A stretch of 64,000 nucleotides of DNA from assembly GCA_015066005.1 (NCBI GenBank), contig SVPF01000007.1, forward strand, positions 1-64,000, written 5' to 3'. The stretch is from Oscillospiraceae bacterium (lineage in GTDB: Bacteria > Bacillota > Clostridia > Oscillospirales > Acutalibacteraceae). Positions 53,667 through 63,541 of this stretch are shown here, one piece after another (position 1 is the first letter of the stretch; each line of letters opens with the position of its first letter). Made by a program: the position numbers and the translations under genes. The notes under the pieces were generated by a model that was given only the letters and a program-made list of their open reading frames with translations, was not told the origin of the DNA and ran no database searches.

Positions 53667-54566
53667 ATGTTTAAAAATAAGTCTTTTGGTCCTCAAAAAA
53701 ACAATAAGTTAAAATCGCAGTATAGACGGTACACCCGTTCAAAATTCGGCAATTTTGCATTTTTTGTTTTTCTTACACTTATGGGGCTTTTTTCGGTTTT
53801 GCCTTTAATTTATTGCGTCATAACCTCGTTAAAACCGCTTGAAGAGTTATTGGTGTTTCCGCCAAAGTTTTGGGTTGAAAGACCCACCTTTAAGAATTAT
53901 GAAGTGCTGCCAAGCCTGCTTTCTTCTTTAAGGGTGCCTGTATCAAGATACATATTTAACAGCGTTTTTGTGGCTTTGATTTCTACAATATTGCACATTC
54001 TTGCGGCTTCAGGCGCGGCATTTACATTTTCAAAATCAAATTTAAAGCATAAAAAGCTTTTATTTGCAATAGTGCAATTTGCATTGCTTTATAACTCTTA
54101 TACACTAGCAATTCCACAGTATCTGATTTTCAGTAAAACCAATATTATTGACAGCTATTGGGTGTATATTCTTCCCGCAATTCCGTCGGCCATGGGCTGC
54201 TTTTTGATGAAGCAGTATGTTGATATGTCAATTCCTGATGCGCTTTTGGAAGCTGCAAAAATTGACGGTGCGGGAATTATAAGAATATTTATTCAAATTG
54301 TTATGCCTCTAATTAAACCCGCATGGTTAACCCTGTTTTTATTCTCTTTCAGGGATATGTGGTCAATTATTCCCGGCGGCACTATTTTCAGCGAAGAATT
54401 AAAAACCTTGCCGCAGGTAATGTCATCCTTGACAGCAGGCGGTATAGCAAGAAGCGGTAGCGCAATGGCTGCAACAGTTATTTTGATGATTCCTCCAATT
54501 GTTGTTTTCTGGTGCACACAAAGCAATGTTATGGAAACAATGAGCAGCTCAGGTATAAAGGGATAG
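53667..54566 (+). CDS. ABC sugar permease, MalG type (system 1)
   Basis: A 299-residue, six-helix subunit with a basic N-terminus. The EAA loop reads PDALLEAAKIDGAGIIRIFIQIVMPLIKPA. The ATG at 53667 follows TGAGGATGTAG and is preferred over the overlapping upstream start. The C-terminus SSSGIKG matches the usual MalG end. Partner of the preceding MalF-type subunit. Confidence 0.92.
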   Translation: MFKNKSFGPQKNNKLKSQYRRYTRSKFGNFAFFVFLTLMGLFSVLPLIYCVITSLKPLEELLVFPPKFWVERPTFKNYEVLPSLLSSLRVPVSRYIFNSVFVALISTILHILAASGAAFTFSKSNLKHKKLLFAIVQFALLYNSYTLAIPQYLIFSKTNIIDSYWVYILPAIPSAMGCFLMKQYVDMSIPDALLEAAKIDGAGIIRIFIQIVMPLIKPAWLTLFLFSFRDMWSIIPGGTIFSEELKTLPQVMSSLTAGGIARSGSAMAATVILMIPPIVVFWCTQSNVMETMSSSGIKG

Positions 54567-54601
54567 TCTTATATGAAGTATTTATTAAGTAGGTGATGAC
54601 T

Positions 54602-56725
54602 TTGAAAAAGAAATTGTTGACCGTTTTGTCGCTTGTGCTTATTTTTGTATCTGTTTTTAGCTTAACGGTATCGGCAAAATCAAGTCAATCGTTCAACCAT
54701 TGGGACACAATAGGCGAAAATTTAACCGTTATAGGCAGAAGTATGTTTAACCCCATTGGTACAATTTCTGCAGAGTCTATCGGCAATGATAAAACGTTAA
54801 ACGGTATTACTGACATATATTGCAAGGATGATTTTGTTTATTTGTTATGTGGCGAAGCATCTAAATTATATGTGTTAAATAAGGATTATTCTTTTAATAA
54901 AGAAATATTGATAACCGACGATAGTGGCTCTAATGTTAATTTTTCGGGTGCGGCCGGTGTTTTTGTTGATAATAATATGATTTATATTTCATCAACAAAA
55001 AACGGACAAATTTTGGTAGCTGATACCGAGGGTAAGCTTATTAAAACTATAGAAGCACCGAATGCGGAAGTAATTCCCGAGGATTTTATTTTTCAACCCA
55101 CCTCTATATTGAAGGATTCCGACGGAAACTTTTATGTGGTTAGCACGGGCTCTTATTACGGAGCATTGTTTTTTAATCCCGAGCTTGAATTTGAGGGCTT
55201 TTTCGGTGCCAATGCGGTTGAACATACCGCTTTAGATGTGATTTCATTCCTTTGGGATAAATTGACAAATACCGATGCTAAACGCGCAAAGCAAACAAGA
55301 GTTTTGCCTTATGCATTTAGTGATATGACCATTGATAAAGAGGGCTTTTTATACACCTGTACGGGTGCCACCTCCTCTTTGGCAGTAAATAACGGTACGG
55401 GTCAAATACAAATGCTTAGCCCGTCGGGCACAAATATTTTATACAGAAGAAATAATTACGGTAAAACCGCCGGTGCTACCGGTTACAATTTTTTGGAAAA
55501 CAGAATTGTAGTAACCTGGCAAAAAAAGAAGGTACAAAACTTCTGTGCTATCGGTGTTGATGATAACGGTTTAATTTATTCCTTAGACCAAACTTACGGT
55601 TTAGTATATGTTTACGATTCTGATTGTAACCTAATCACTGCCTTTGGTGGCGGTGCAGAGGAAGGAAATCAGCTCGGACAGTTTAAAAACGCTTGTTGCT
55701 TGGCAGTAAACGGTAATCAGGTATTGGTTGGTGACTCTGAAAGAAACACCGTAACAATTTTTGAGCAAAGCGAACACGGCAAGAAGGTTGCCAACGCATT
55801 GGTGCTTACTGCTGAAGGTCAATACGGCAAGGCAAAAAGCATTTGGGAAGAATGTATATCTAAGGACAGAAACTGCATATATGCATACCGCGGCTTAGCA
55901 AAGTCGTACTATGCGGAAGGTGATTTTGAAAAAGCTAAAGAATATGCTGAAATTTCGTATGATTATGTAACCTATGATTTGGCATATCAAGAAATTATGA
56001 AGGGCTTTTTCAAGGAAAACTTTGTTGTAATTTTTATTGTTGCAGTTGTACTTATTTGTGTTGCCGCATGGCTTCTTGTTAAAGCAAAGAAAAAAGAAGA
56101 AAGAAAAATTAAAAACGCAAAGCTTGCGACAGTATTGGATATTTATTTCCATCCGTTTAAAGCCTTTGGCGATATTAAAAATAAAAAAACAGGTTCAGTT
56201 CCTATTAGTTTAGGTTTGATTTTCTTATTTGTTGTTACTTCAATTTTAAAATATACAGGCAGCAGCTTCTTATTTAAAACTGCCGATGTAAACAGCTACA
56301 ATTCTTTATATACCCTTGCAAGCACCGGCGGCTTGGTATTGTTATGGATAATTGCAAACTGGCTTGTTGCAACCATAATGTCCGGTAAGGGAACCTTGTC
56401 TGAAATTACACAGGCAACAGCTTATTCCTTACAGCCCATTATTATTGCCAACCTGTTGGTAATGGCATTGTCTTATATGCTTACATATAACGATGTTGCA
56501 CTTATTAACGGAATAGCGCTTGTAGGTACACTGTTTACACTTTTCTTAATAATAATCGGTAATATGTCCATTCACGATTATTCGTTATCGAAATTTTTGT
56601 TAACAACGGTTATAACAATCTTTTTAATGATTGTGATTGTATTTATATTGTTTATGGCATTTATTATGCTGCAGCAATTATTTAACTTTATTTATGCAGT
56701 TTATATGGAGGTGGTATATCGATGA
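54602..56725 (+). CDS. NHL-repeat, TPR and Yip1-domain membrane protein
   Basis: A protein of about 707 residues. Signal peptide (to about 23, VSAKS). Residues of about 60-400 are an extracytoplasmic NHL/beta-propeller-like domain (DIYCKDDFVYLLCG, VFVDNNMIYISS, PTSILKDSDGNFYVV, CLAVNGNQVLVGDSE). A short TPR pair follows (YAYRGLAKSYYAEGDFEKAKEYAE), then a first membrane helix (about 473-493) and a Yip1-type domain with five helices. Ribosome site AGGTG fits the TTG at 54602; an ATG at 54596 is too close to it. Function unknown; the position inside the transporter operon suggests a role in sensing or assembly. Confidence 0.75.
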   Translation: MKKKLLTVLSLVLIFVSVFSLTVSAKSSQSFNHWDTIGENLTVIGRSMFNPIGTISAESIGNDKTLNGITDIYCKDDFVYLLCGEASKLYVLNKDYSFNKEILITDDSGSNVNFSGAAGVFVDNNMIYISSTKNGQILVADTEGKLIKTIEAPNAEVIPEDFIFQPTSILKDSDGNFYVVSTGSYYGALFFNPELEFEGFFGANAVEHTALDVISFLWDKLTNTDAKRAKQTRVLPYAFSDMTIDKEGFLYTCTGATSSLAVNNGTGQIQMLSPSGTNILYRRNNYGKTAGATGYNFLENRIVVTWQKKKVQNFCAIGVDDNGLIYSLDQTYGLVYVYDSDCNLITAFGGGAEEGNQLGQFKNACCLAVNGNQVLVGDSERNTVTIFEQSEHGKKVANALVLTAEGQYGKAKSIWEECISKDRNCIYAYRGLAKSYYAEGDFEKAKEYAEISYDYVTYDLAYQEIMKGFFKENFVVIFIVAVVLICVAAWLLVKAKKKEERKIKNAKLATVLDIYFHPFKAFGDIKNKKTGSVPISLGLIFLFVVTSILKYTGSSFLFKTADVNSYNSLYTLASTGGLVLLWIIANWLVATIMSGKGTLSEITQATAYSLQPIIIANLLVMALSYMLTYNDVALINGIALVGTLFTLFLIIIGNMSIHDYSLSKFLLTTVITIFLMIVIVFILFMAFIMLQQLFNFIYAVYMEVVYR

Positions 56726-58929
56726 ACAAAATTTATCACCTTAAAAATACGGTTGCTTTAATTACTGCCTTGGTTATTGTTTTTACAATTACCGGCTGTA
56801 ATGGCGGCAATTCTAAAGCGTGGGAAATTCCTGAAATAAATGCGGTCGAATCGGGCATAATAGCCGATAATGACAATTTTTCTTTAGAATGGAACAATGA
56901 AGAAAAGCAGGTTTTCTTTATTGAAAAGGCTGACGACACTGTATGGGGAACCGTTCCTGCGGAAGCATTTTTATTAAATGAAAGAAATGACAGTCTTTTT
57001 TCACCCATCCAAATTGAAGTGAGCGAAAACATATCAAAAGCGCTTGATTTCACACGAAGCTATGGCTCGGCTGTTTTAAACAATAATGTTGATGCAAGGC
57101 TTATAGATAACGGAATAGAGCTTACATATTATTTTGAAGAATTCAAAATTTCTGTTCCGGTTCAATTTATCATAAGAGAAGATTCATTTGCAATTTCAAT
57201 TATCAAGGAAAAAATAACCGAAGGTGATACACATAAGCTGCTAAGTATTTCATTGGCACCTTATGTATCAGCCTGCAAAAACGGCGCTGAGGATTCGTAT
57301 TTATTTGTTCCGTCAGGTAACGGTGGTCTTATATATACCAATTCAGACACGATGAAAAATTATTCCACCGAAGTATACGGAACCGACTATTCAAGAGTGC
57401 TTTTTTCAAGATATGTTGAAGAAGAACACAACAAAATGCCTGTATTCGGCATAAAAAATAAGGATAAGGCGTTGCTTTCTATTATTGAAGAAGGAGCTGA
57501 AGCTGCACAAATTTTAGCAAGTACCGGTGATAAGGATACGGGCTATTCTTCAGTATATGCAAAATGCTTTGCTCGCGGCTTTGATATTTATGCTGAAGAG
57601 CTTGACTCTAATTCAACCACCATAACTACAGTTGCTGAAAACATTTCCCGCCAAAGCTTTACCGTCGGTTATTATCCGCTTTCAAACGAAAACGCCAACT
57701 ATAACGGTATGGCAAAGAAATATAAGGAATATCTTACCGATAACGGTATGCAAAAAACTGATGCGGCAAGTGCTTTATATTCAATATCAGTTATCGGCGG
57801 TGCCAAGGTTAAAAGATTGGCTTTGGGCATTCCTTATCAAACAAGAAAAAGCGCTACCACCTTTGCCGAAGCGGCTGAAATTATCAGCCGGTTAAAGAAC
57901 GATACAGGGTCTATGCCGTTTGTTCAAATGATAGGCTTTGGCAGCAGCGGTATTGATGTTGGAAAAATTGCCGGCGGTTATAAGCTGCTTGGTAAGAAGT
58001 CCGATATGGAAAAGCTTATAAGCGATTATAAGGATTATATTTCGTTTGATTTTGACGTTATAAAATTCAAGTCCTCAGGTGCGGGTGTTTCTACCCTTAA
58101 CGGTGCTGCTAAAAGTGCCAATTTGCAGAAGTCTAAAAGATTTTTCAATGACCCCGCCTTGCGTGATTATGATAAGGAAATCGGTGGCTATTATCTTGTT
58201 AAAAGAAGCAAATTAAGCGGAATTATTAACAAGGTGACGAATTTGACCGCAAAAAATGGAATTGCTAATATTTCATTAGCTACACTTGGTGAAATTTGTT
58301 ATTCGGATTATAGCAATTCTGAATATGAAATGAAGGCAAATACCGAAAGTGATGTTGAAGAATACTTGAAAAATATTCGTTCAAAAAACATTAAAATCAC
58401 TACCGATAATGCTAACGCTTATGCTGCAAAATTTAGTGATAACATTTTAAATCTTCAAATCGAGGATTACGGCTATGATGAAATAGACCAATATATTCCG
58501 TTTTATCAAATGGTTTTTGTGGGAACTAAAAATATTTATAGCGAGCCTTTAAATTCTGCCGACGACAGAACCAAAGTAAAGCTGGGCGCTCTTTCAAGCG
58601 GTGTTCGTTTCGGCTATAACCTGCTTAAAAATTATTCTAACGGCTTTATATCCAAAACTAATGTAGAAATTTATTCTGCATTGTTTTCAGATAATGTGGA
58701 TGAAATCACAAAGGAAGTAAGCGAATATAGCAAATATTATTCCTTAATTCAAGGAGCAGCCATTGATGAATACACAATTTTAGAAAACGGTGTAATTAAA
58801 ACTGTTTTTGATAACGGTGTTGTTGCATACACCAATATGTCATCAACCGAAAAGGATACCGAAATTGGAACAATTAGTGAAAATGGGTTTGTTTATATAA
58901 ACAAAAATGGTGACCGAAATGAAAATTAA
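56722..58929 (+). CDS. DUF5696 lipoprotein
   Basis: A 735-residue surface lipoprotein (lipobox FTITGC). It matches DUF5696, a family found almost only in Clostridia and Paenibacillus next to sugar ABC genes. The N-terminal beta-sandwich (about 40-330; LAPYVSACK, YLFVPSGNGGLIYTN) resembles the front domain of glycosidases; the C-terminal part is barrel-like (IGFGSSGIDVGKIAGGYKLLGKKSDMEKLI, FDFDVIKFKSSG). No catalytic pair is proven. The start overlaps the previous stop (ATGA). Confidence 0.82.
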   Translation: MNKIYHLKNTVALITALVIVFTITGCNGGNSKAWEIPEINAVESGIIADNDNFSLEWNNEEKQVFFIEKADDTVWGTVPAEAFLLNERNDSLFSPIQIEVSENISKALDFTRSYGSAVLNNNVDARLIDNGIELTYYFEEFKISVPVQFIIREDSFAISIIKEKITEGDTHKLLSISLAPYVSACKNGAEDSYLFVPSGNGGLIYTNSDTMKNYSTEVYGTDYSRVLFSRYVEEEHNKMPVFGIKNKDKALLSIIEEGAEAAQILASTGDKDTGYSSVYAKCFARGFDIYAEELDSNSTTITTVAENISRQSFTVGYYPLSNENANYNGMAKKYKEYLTDNGMQKTDAASALYSISVIGGAKVKRLALGIPYQTRKSATTFAEAAEIISRLKNDTGSMPFVQMIGFGSSGIDVGKIAGGYKLLGKKSDMEKLISDYKDYISFDFDVIKFKSSGAGVSTLNGAAKSANLQKSKRFFNDPALRDYDKEIGGYYLVKRSKLSGIINKVTNLTAKNGIANISLATLGEICYSDYSNSEYEMKANTESDVEEYLKNIRSKNIKITTDNANAYAAKFSDNILNLQIEDYGYDEIDQYIPFYQMVFVGTKNIYSEPLNSADDRTKVKLGALSSGVRFGYNLLKNYSNGFISKTNVEIYSALFSDNVDEITKEVSEYSKYYSLIQGAAIDEYTILENGVIKTVFDNGVVAYTNMSSTEKDTEIGTISENGFVYINKNGDRNEN

Positions 58930-59824
58930 GAAAAATAAAAGTTTTATAGACAAACACAACCGTTGCGGTTACTTTTTCTGCTTGCATTGGATTATCGGTT
59001 TAGCAATGTTTTTTGTTTTTCCGTTAATAAGCTCGGTTTTATATTCGTTGTCCGAGGTTTATATCGGTGCCGACGGATTAACAACCACCTTTGTAAAGCT
59101 TGCAAATTATAAAAACATTTTGTTTGATGATGCTTACTACATTGACAATTTGAAAACCTCTGTAATAAATATGCTGACCTCACTTCCTATAATTATTGCC
59201 TTAAGCTTGTTTTTGGCATTGGTTTTAAATTCGGAATTTAAGGGTAGGCTGGTTTTCAGGGCTGTGTTTTTCCTCCCTGTAATTATTGCAGGCTCGGTAA
59301 CGATGACAATTCTTCAAAGTAATTATGTTGATGCATCCTTATTCACGGTTTCAAGCGGTGCCGAATATACCTACGGCAGTTTAATTGACTTTGATGCTAT
59401 GCTTTCGGAGTTGAATTTACCAACAGCTATTCAAACTCTGTTTTCGGATTATTTGGCAAACGTTTTTAATTTGGTGTGGAGCTGTGGCGTACAAACCATT
59501 CTATTCTTAGCGGGACTTCAAAGTATATCCTCTCAGCTTTATGAGGTTGGTAAGATTGAAGGCGCTAACCGTTGGGAAATTCTTTGGTTTTTGGAAATTC
59601 CCATGCTTAGAAACGTAATAATGCTTGTGTTGCTGTTTACAATGGTAGAGTTACTAACCTCTATGTCAACACCTGTAATGGAACAAATAACCTCTACAAT
59701 GTTCAGCAGTCAGATATATGATAAGAGCTCGGCTATGATGTGGGGTTACTTTATTGTGGCAGGTGCCTTTATGGCAATAATTCTTTTTGCATACAACAAG
59801 CTTTGTATGAAACGATGGGAGTGA
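58919..59824 (+). CDS. ABC sugar permease, MalF type (system 2)
   Basis: A 301-residue, six-helix subunit. EAA loop: SQLYEVGKIEGANRWEILWFLEIPML (Glu-Gly in place of Asp-Gly). The ATG at 58919 overlaps the DUF5696 stop by 11 bases; ribosome site GGTGA. A long external loop between helices 3 and 4 (DASLFTVSSGAEYTYGSL) distinguishes it from system 1. Confidence 0.9.
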   Translation: MKIKKNKSFIDKHNRCGYFFCLHWIIGLAMFFVFPLISSVLYSLSEVYIGADGLTTTFVKLANYKNILFDDAYYIDNLKTSVINMLTSLPIIIALSLFLALVLNSEFKGRLVFRAVFFLPVIIAGSVTMTILQSNYVDASLFTVSSGAEYTYGSLIDFDAMLSELNLPTAIQTLFSDYLANVFNLVWSCGVQTILFLAGLQSISSQLYEVGKIEGANRWEILWFLEIPMLRNVIMLVLLFTMVELLTSMSTPVMEQITSTMFSSQIYDKSSAMMWGYFIVAGAFMAIILFAYNKLCMKRWE

Positions 59825-59831
59825 TGTTGAT

Positions 59832-60779
59832 ATGAAAATTAATACGCATCTTCCTAAAAATGACGTTAAATGGAAAAATTTTGTTTCAAATGCTTTTGTT
59901 TCCCTTGTGAGATATGTTTTTTTAATAGCATTCTCATATATTCTTATTTATCCAATTTTATTTATGATTGCACACGCATTCAGAAATCCTGCGGATTTTA
60001 TGGACCCAACAATTGAATGGGTGCCAAAGGCATTTTCTTTTGAATCGGTTCAAGCGGCATTTAAGGTAATGCTTATGCCCGACTCGCTTTGGAATACTAT
60101 TTGGATTGAAGTTTTTGCTTCCGTCCTTACAATTATTTCAACAGGCGTTGCCGCTTACGGTATGGCTTGCTTTGATTTTAAATTAAAAAAGGTTTTGAAC
60201 GTTTTCCTGGTACTTATGATACTTGTACCGCCCTCAATGCTGCTTATTCCCAATTACATAAATTTCCATTCGTTCGATATTTTGGGAATTTTAGATATTT
60301 TGGGTGATATAACAGGTTACGAATTAAGACCGAATTTACTTAACACGGCATTTGCGGTTTATTTGCCCGCAATCACATCGGTCGGAATAAAGGCAGGCTT
60401 TAGCATTTATATTTATCAGCAATTCTATAAGGGAATACCCAAGGAATTGCACGAAGCGGCCTGGATTGACGGCGCAACTGAGCTTCAAACCTACGTGCGT
60501 GTTATAGTACCGTCATCGGGTGTGGCAGTTTTAACAGTTTCGCTGTTGTCAATTATTTGGCACTGGAACGATTATTATAATGCGCAGATGTTTATGTCGG
60601 CCCATCCGACAATGGCAATGCGCTTAAACGATTTCTTCTTAAACAGTCGTGATGTGGCAGCAGCGGCAGATGCTGCAATGGCGGCTTGTTTAATGTTCGT
60701 TTTGCCGATGTTAATACTTTATATGATATTGCAAAAACGATTTATCACGAGTATAGCTTCAACCGGCATAGTCGGTTAA
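59832..60779 (+). CDS. ABC sugar permease, MalG type (system 2)
   Basis: A 315-residue, six-helix subunit. EAA loop: PKELHEAAWIDGATELQTYVRVIVP. The start ATG is 7 bases after the previous stop, with GGGAGTGATG as ribosome site. It differs clearly from the system-1 MalG-type subunit, so it is not a recent duplicate. Its binding protein follows after 20 bases. Confidence 0.92.
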   Translation: MKINTHLPKNDVKWKNFVSNAFVSLVRYVFLIAFSYILIYPILFMIAHAFRNPADFMDPTIEWVPKAFSFESVQAAFKVMLMPDSLWNTIWIEVFASVLTIISTGVAAYGMACFDFKLKKVLNVFLVLMILVPPSMLLIPNYINFHSFDILGILDILGDITGYELRPNLLNTAFAVYLPAITSVGIKAGFSIYIYQQFYKGIPKELHEAAWIDGATELQTYVRVIVPSSGVAVLTVSLLSIIWHWNDYYNAQMFMSAHPTMAMRLNDFFLNSRDVAAAADAAMAACLMFVLPMLILYMILQKRFITSIASTGIVG

Positions 60780-60799
60780 AAATATAAGGAGGTATTTTT

Positions 60800-62143
60800 A
60801 TGAAATTAAAATCAATCATATCCTTAGCATTGGTGGCTTTGATTTTGGCATCACTAATTGGTTGCGAAAAGAAAGACAAGGGTGGCAACACTGGTGTTGA
60901 CAACACCACAGCTAAAGAAACATCGTTATCTTGGGCAGAGGTTAAAGCTACAATTCCTAAGGATGCAGCAGGAAAAACCATTGAAATTTATGACTGGAAC
61001 GAAATCAGCGCAGTTGCTCAGGCTAAAAAGGTATTGGATAACTTTACTAAGGAAACAGGCATTAAATATACCTGGACCGTGGAAAGCTATGATACCTATT
61101 CAACCAAGCTTGCTGCAAGAGTAGCATCGGGCGATTCTCCCGACCTTATCAGAGTTCGTGAAGAAGTACCCAGCTGGTATAAGTATTTACAGCCTATTAC
61201 CAATAGTGGTTATAACTTTAACGATACCGCTTGGGATAAGCACGTTATGAAGTCATATACCTTTAACGGTAAGGTGTATGCAGCAAATATGGTGGGTTCT
61301 CCCTACTATTCACCTATGGTTACAGTTTATAACTCCAATCTTATTGAAAAATATAACTTAGAGGATCCGTATACTCTTTGGAAAGATGGCAATTGGACCT
61401 GGGACAAGATGCATGAAATTGCTGAAAAATTTGTAAAAGCCGCAGGTTCGGGTTATTATGGCATTACAACCACCTTCGGTGAATATGCATACTCTATCGG
61501 TTGTCCTCCTGTTAGCTTTGACGGCCAAAAATACACTTCTAATTTAAGCCACGCTCAAACCGTTAAGGCATGGCAGTATATGAACTCAGCTTATCAGAAG
61601 GGTATTTATGACAAGACCATTATGGACGTTAACGGTATGAACGCCGGTAAGGTTCTTTTTGGTATGGTTGCTGAAATCGGTCTTCGTAAGGGCCACTTCT
61701 ACATTCGCGAATTAAAGAACAAGGGTTATGCTAAGGCAGTTCCGATTCCTTCGGTAGACGGTCAGGAACAATATTATCAGATTCTTGCAGAAAACACTGC
61801 TTATGGTATTCCTCAGGGTGCTAAAAACCTTGAAATTGCACCTTATGTAATGAGATATATGCTTGACAGAAATAATTATAATATGTCTAATTTCTATTAT
61901 GACCTCAAAGAAGGCGAAGGCTCAATCCTTGAAATCGTAGACTATACCAGAGATTTAAATAAGGTGTCCGCTTTGACTACTATGATGTGGAGCGATACCA
62001 CGGGTTATAATAACGGTTGGTACTGTCAGCATCTTTTAACTTGCGGAACGGCACAGATTAAGTCAGAAATGGATAGAAACTTTACAGGCGGCATGAAAAA
62101 CGCTATTGAACTTGCGAACAAAGAGCTTTCAAGAATGAAGTAA
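60800..62143 (+). CDS. Sugar-binding lipoprotein (system 2)
   Basis: A 447-residue extracellular solute-binding protein, family 1 type. Lipobox LIGC at about 22. Core motifs: TIEIYDWNEISAVAQAKKVLDNFTKETGIKYTW, DSPDLIRVREEVPSW, YGITTTFGEYAYSIGC. Length is normal, unlike the 910-residue protein of system 1. It delivers an oligosaccharide to the system-2 permeases. Ribosome site AAGGAGG. The beta-helix gene begins 1 base after the stop. Confidence 0.92.
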   Translation: MKLKSIISLALVALILASLIGCEKKDKGGNTGVDNTTAKETSLSWAEVKATIPKDAAGKTIEIYDWNEISAVAQAKKVLDNFTKETGIKYTWTVESYDTYSTKLAARVASGDSPDLIRVREEVPSWYKYLQPITNSGYNFNDTAWDKHVMKSYTFNGKVYAANMVGSPYYSPMVTVYNSNLIEKYNLEDPYTLWKDGNWTWDKMHEIAEKFVKAAGSGYYGITTTFGEYAYSIGCPPVSFDGQKYTSNLSHAQTVKAWQYMNSAYQKGIYDKTIMDVNGMNAGKVLFGMVAEIGLRKGHFYIRELKNKGYAKAVPIPSVDGQEQYYQILAENTAYGIPQGAKNLEIAPYVMRYMLDRNNYNMSNFYYDLKEGEGSILEIVDYTRDLNKVSALTTMMWSDTTGYNNGWYCQHLLTCGTAQIKSEMDRNFTGGMKNAIELANKELSRMK

Positions 62144-62144
62144 A

Positions 62145-63521
62145 ATGAAATATTCTAAAGAATCGCGGTTACTGGCTTATGAGGACCTGCATCCCGCCAA
62201 TTTCAGCGTTGTGGGGGACGAAGAGGTCGCACATAAGTCAGAACGCCTGAAAAAAGAAATTCTAAATTATCCCGATACGCTTATTAATTGCATCGGCGAG
62301 GTTTATTATATTTCTTCAAACGGCAGTGACGATAACGACGGTAAAACAAAGGAAACCCCTTGGAAAACACTTGAACAAATAGAAAAAAATCAGGAGCGCT
62401 TCAGCGAAAACACAACCTTTTTATTTGAAAGAGGTTGTGTTTTCAGGGGCTTCTTCGGCGTTAAGTCGGGTTGCTCTTACGGTGCATACGGCGAGGGTGA
62501 AAAACCCGTTTTTATCGGTTCTGAAAAGAATTATGCAATAGATTCGCTTTGGCAAGACTGCGGTGACGGTATTTGGTCGCTTGAAGCAGTTAGTGAAAAC
62601 GGTGAACCCTTGTGGGATATAGGGCTTATTGCTTTTGATAACGGCGAATCGGTCGGCATAAAGAAATACTGTTTAGAAGAACTGGTGTGCGATTACGATT
62701 TTTATCATGATGCCGAAAATGCAAAGCTATTTCTAAAAAGTAAAGGCGGCAATCCCGCCCTTAGCGCCGAAAATATTGAAATATGCTCACGCCGTCATGT
62801 TTTATACGGTTATAACGTGCAGGATATTGTGATTGAAAATTTATGTATACGTTATACTGGCGGTCACGGCATAGGGCTTTCTAACACGCAAAATATTTCT
62901 ATAAAAGGCTGCGAAATCGGTTGGATTGGCGGTTCCTTGCAAGACCCAACTATTCGTTTTGGAAACGGGATAGAGGTTTGGGAAGGCTGTATAAACCTTA
63001 ATGTTGAGTACAATTGGGTTTACCAATGCTACGATGCAGGCATAACCCATCAAGGCACTGTATGTACTCATCGTGATATACGTATAGCAAACAACTTAAT
63101 TGAAAATTGTAATTACGGTTTGGAATTTTTTGTGGACGAAAATAGCCCTGTTGTTAAAAACGTATTGTACGAAAACAATATTATCAGGGCTTCGGGCTAT
63201 ACATGGGGCAATCAACGCTTTAACCCGTGGGCGCAGTCGGCCATTTGCTGTTGGTACAGAAAAACAAAAGCAGAAAAATTTGTTATTAAAAACAACATCT
63301 TAGAGATTAGCAGATGGTATCTCGTTTATTTAACCTCGCCTTCGCAAGAGGGGTTGGATATTGTTTTTGACGGCAATCTTTATTATCAGAAAAAAACGCG
63401 GGGAGCGTATGCTGCACTTTGGCTGGATGAAGAAAAGCTTCCTGCTAATAATCAGAAGGCTTTCGAAAAATCAATTTCTAAAATTGATAAAAACAGTAAA
63501 GCGTGCAAGCTTTTAACGTAA
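62145..63521 (+). CDS. Right-handed beta-helix protein, no signal peptide
   Basis: A 458-residue protein. After an N-terminal segment (YYISSNGSDDNDGKTKETPWKTLEQI), typical of pectate-lyase-like and chondroitinase-B-like proteins, parallel beta-helix coils run from about 90 to 420 (IVIENLCIRYTGGHGIGLSN, ISIKGCEIGW, NVEYNWVYQCYDAGITHQ, IRIANNLIENCNYGLEFF). It probably cleaves or binds an acidic or neutral polysaccharide; no catalytic set is certain. It lacks a signal, so it may be cytoplasmic. Start ATG 1 base after the binding-protein stop. Confidence 0.8.
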   Translation: MKYSKESRLLAYEDLHPANFSVVGDEEVAHKSERLKKEILNYPDTLINCIGEVYYISSNGSDDNDGKTKETPWKTLEQIEKNQERFSENTTFLFERGCVFRGFFGVKSGCSYGAYGEGEKPVFIGSEKNYAIDSLWQDCGDGIWSLEAVSENGEPLWDIGLIAFDNGESVGIKKYCLEELVCDYDFYHDAENAKLFLKSKGGNPALSAENIEICSRRHVLYGYNVQDIVIENLCIRYTGGHGIGLSNTQNISIKGCEIGWIGGSLQDPTIRFGNGIEVWEGCINLNVEYNWVYQCYDAGITHQGTVCTHRDIRIANNLIENCNYGLEFFVDENSPVVKNVLYENNIIRASGYTWGNQRFNPWAQSAICCWYRKTKAEKFVIKNNILEISRWYLVYLTSPSQEGLDIVFDGNLYYQKKTRGAYAALWLDEEKLPANNQKAFEKSISKIDKNSKACKLLT

Positions 63522-63541
63522 ATTTTGAGGTGAAATATTTA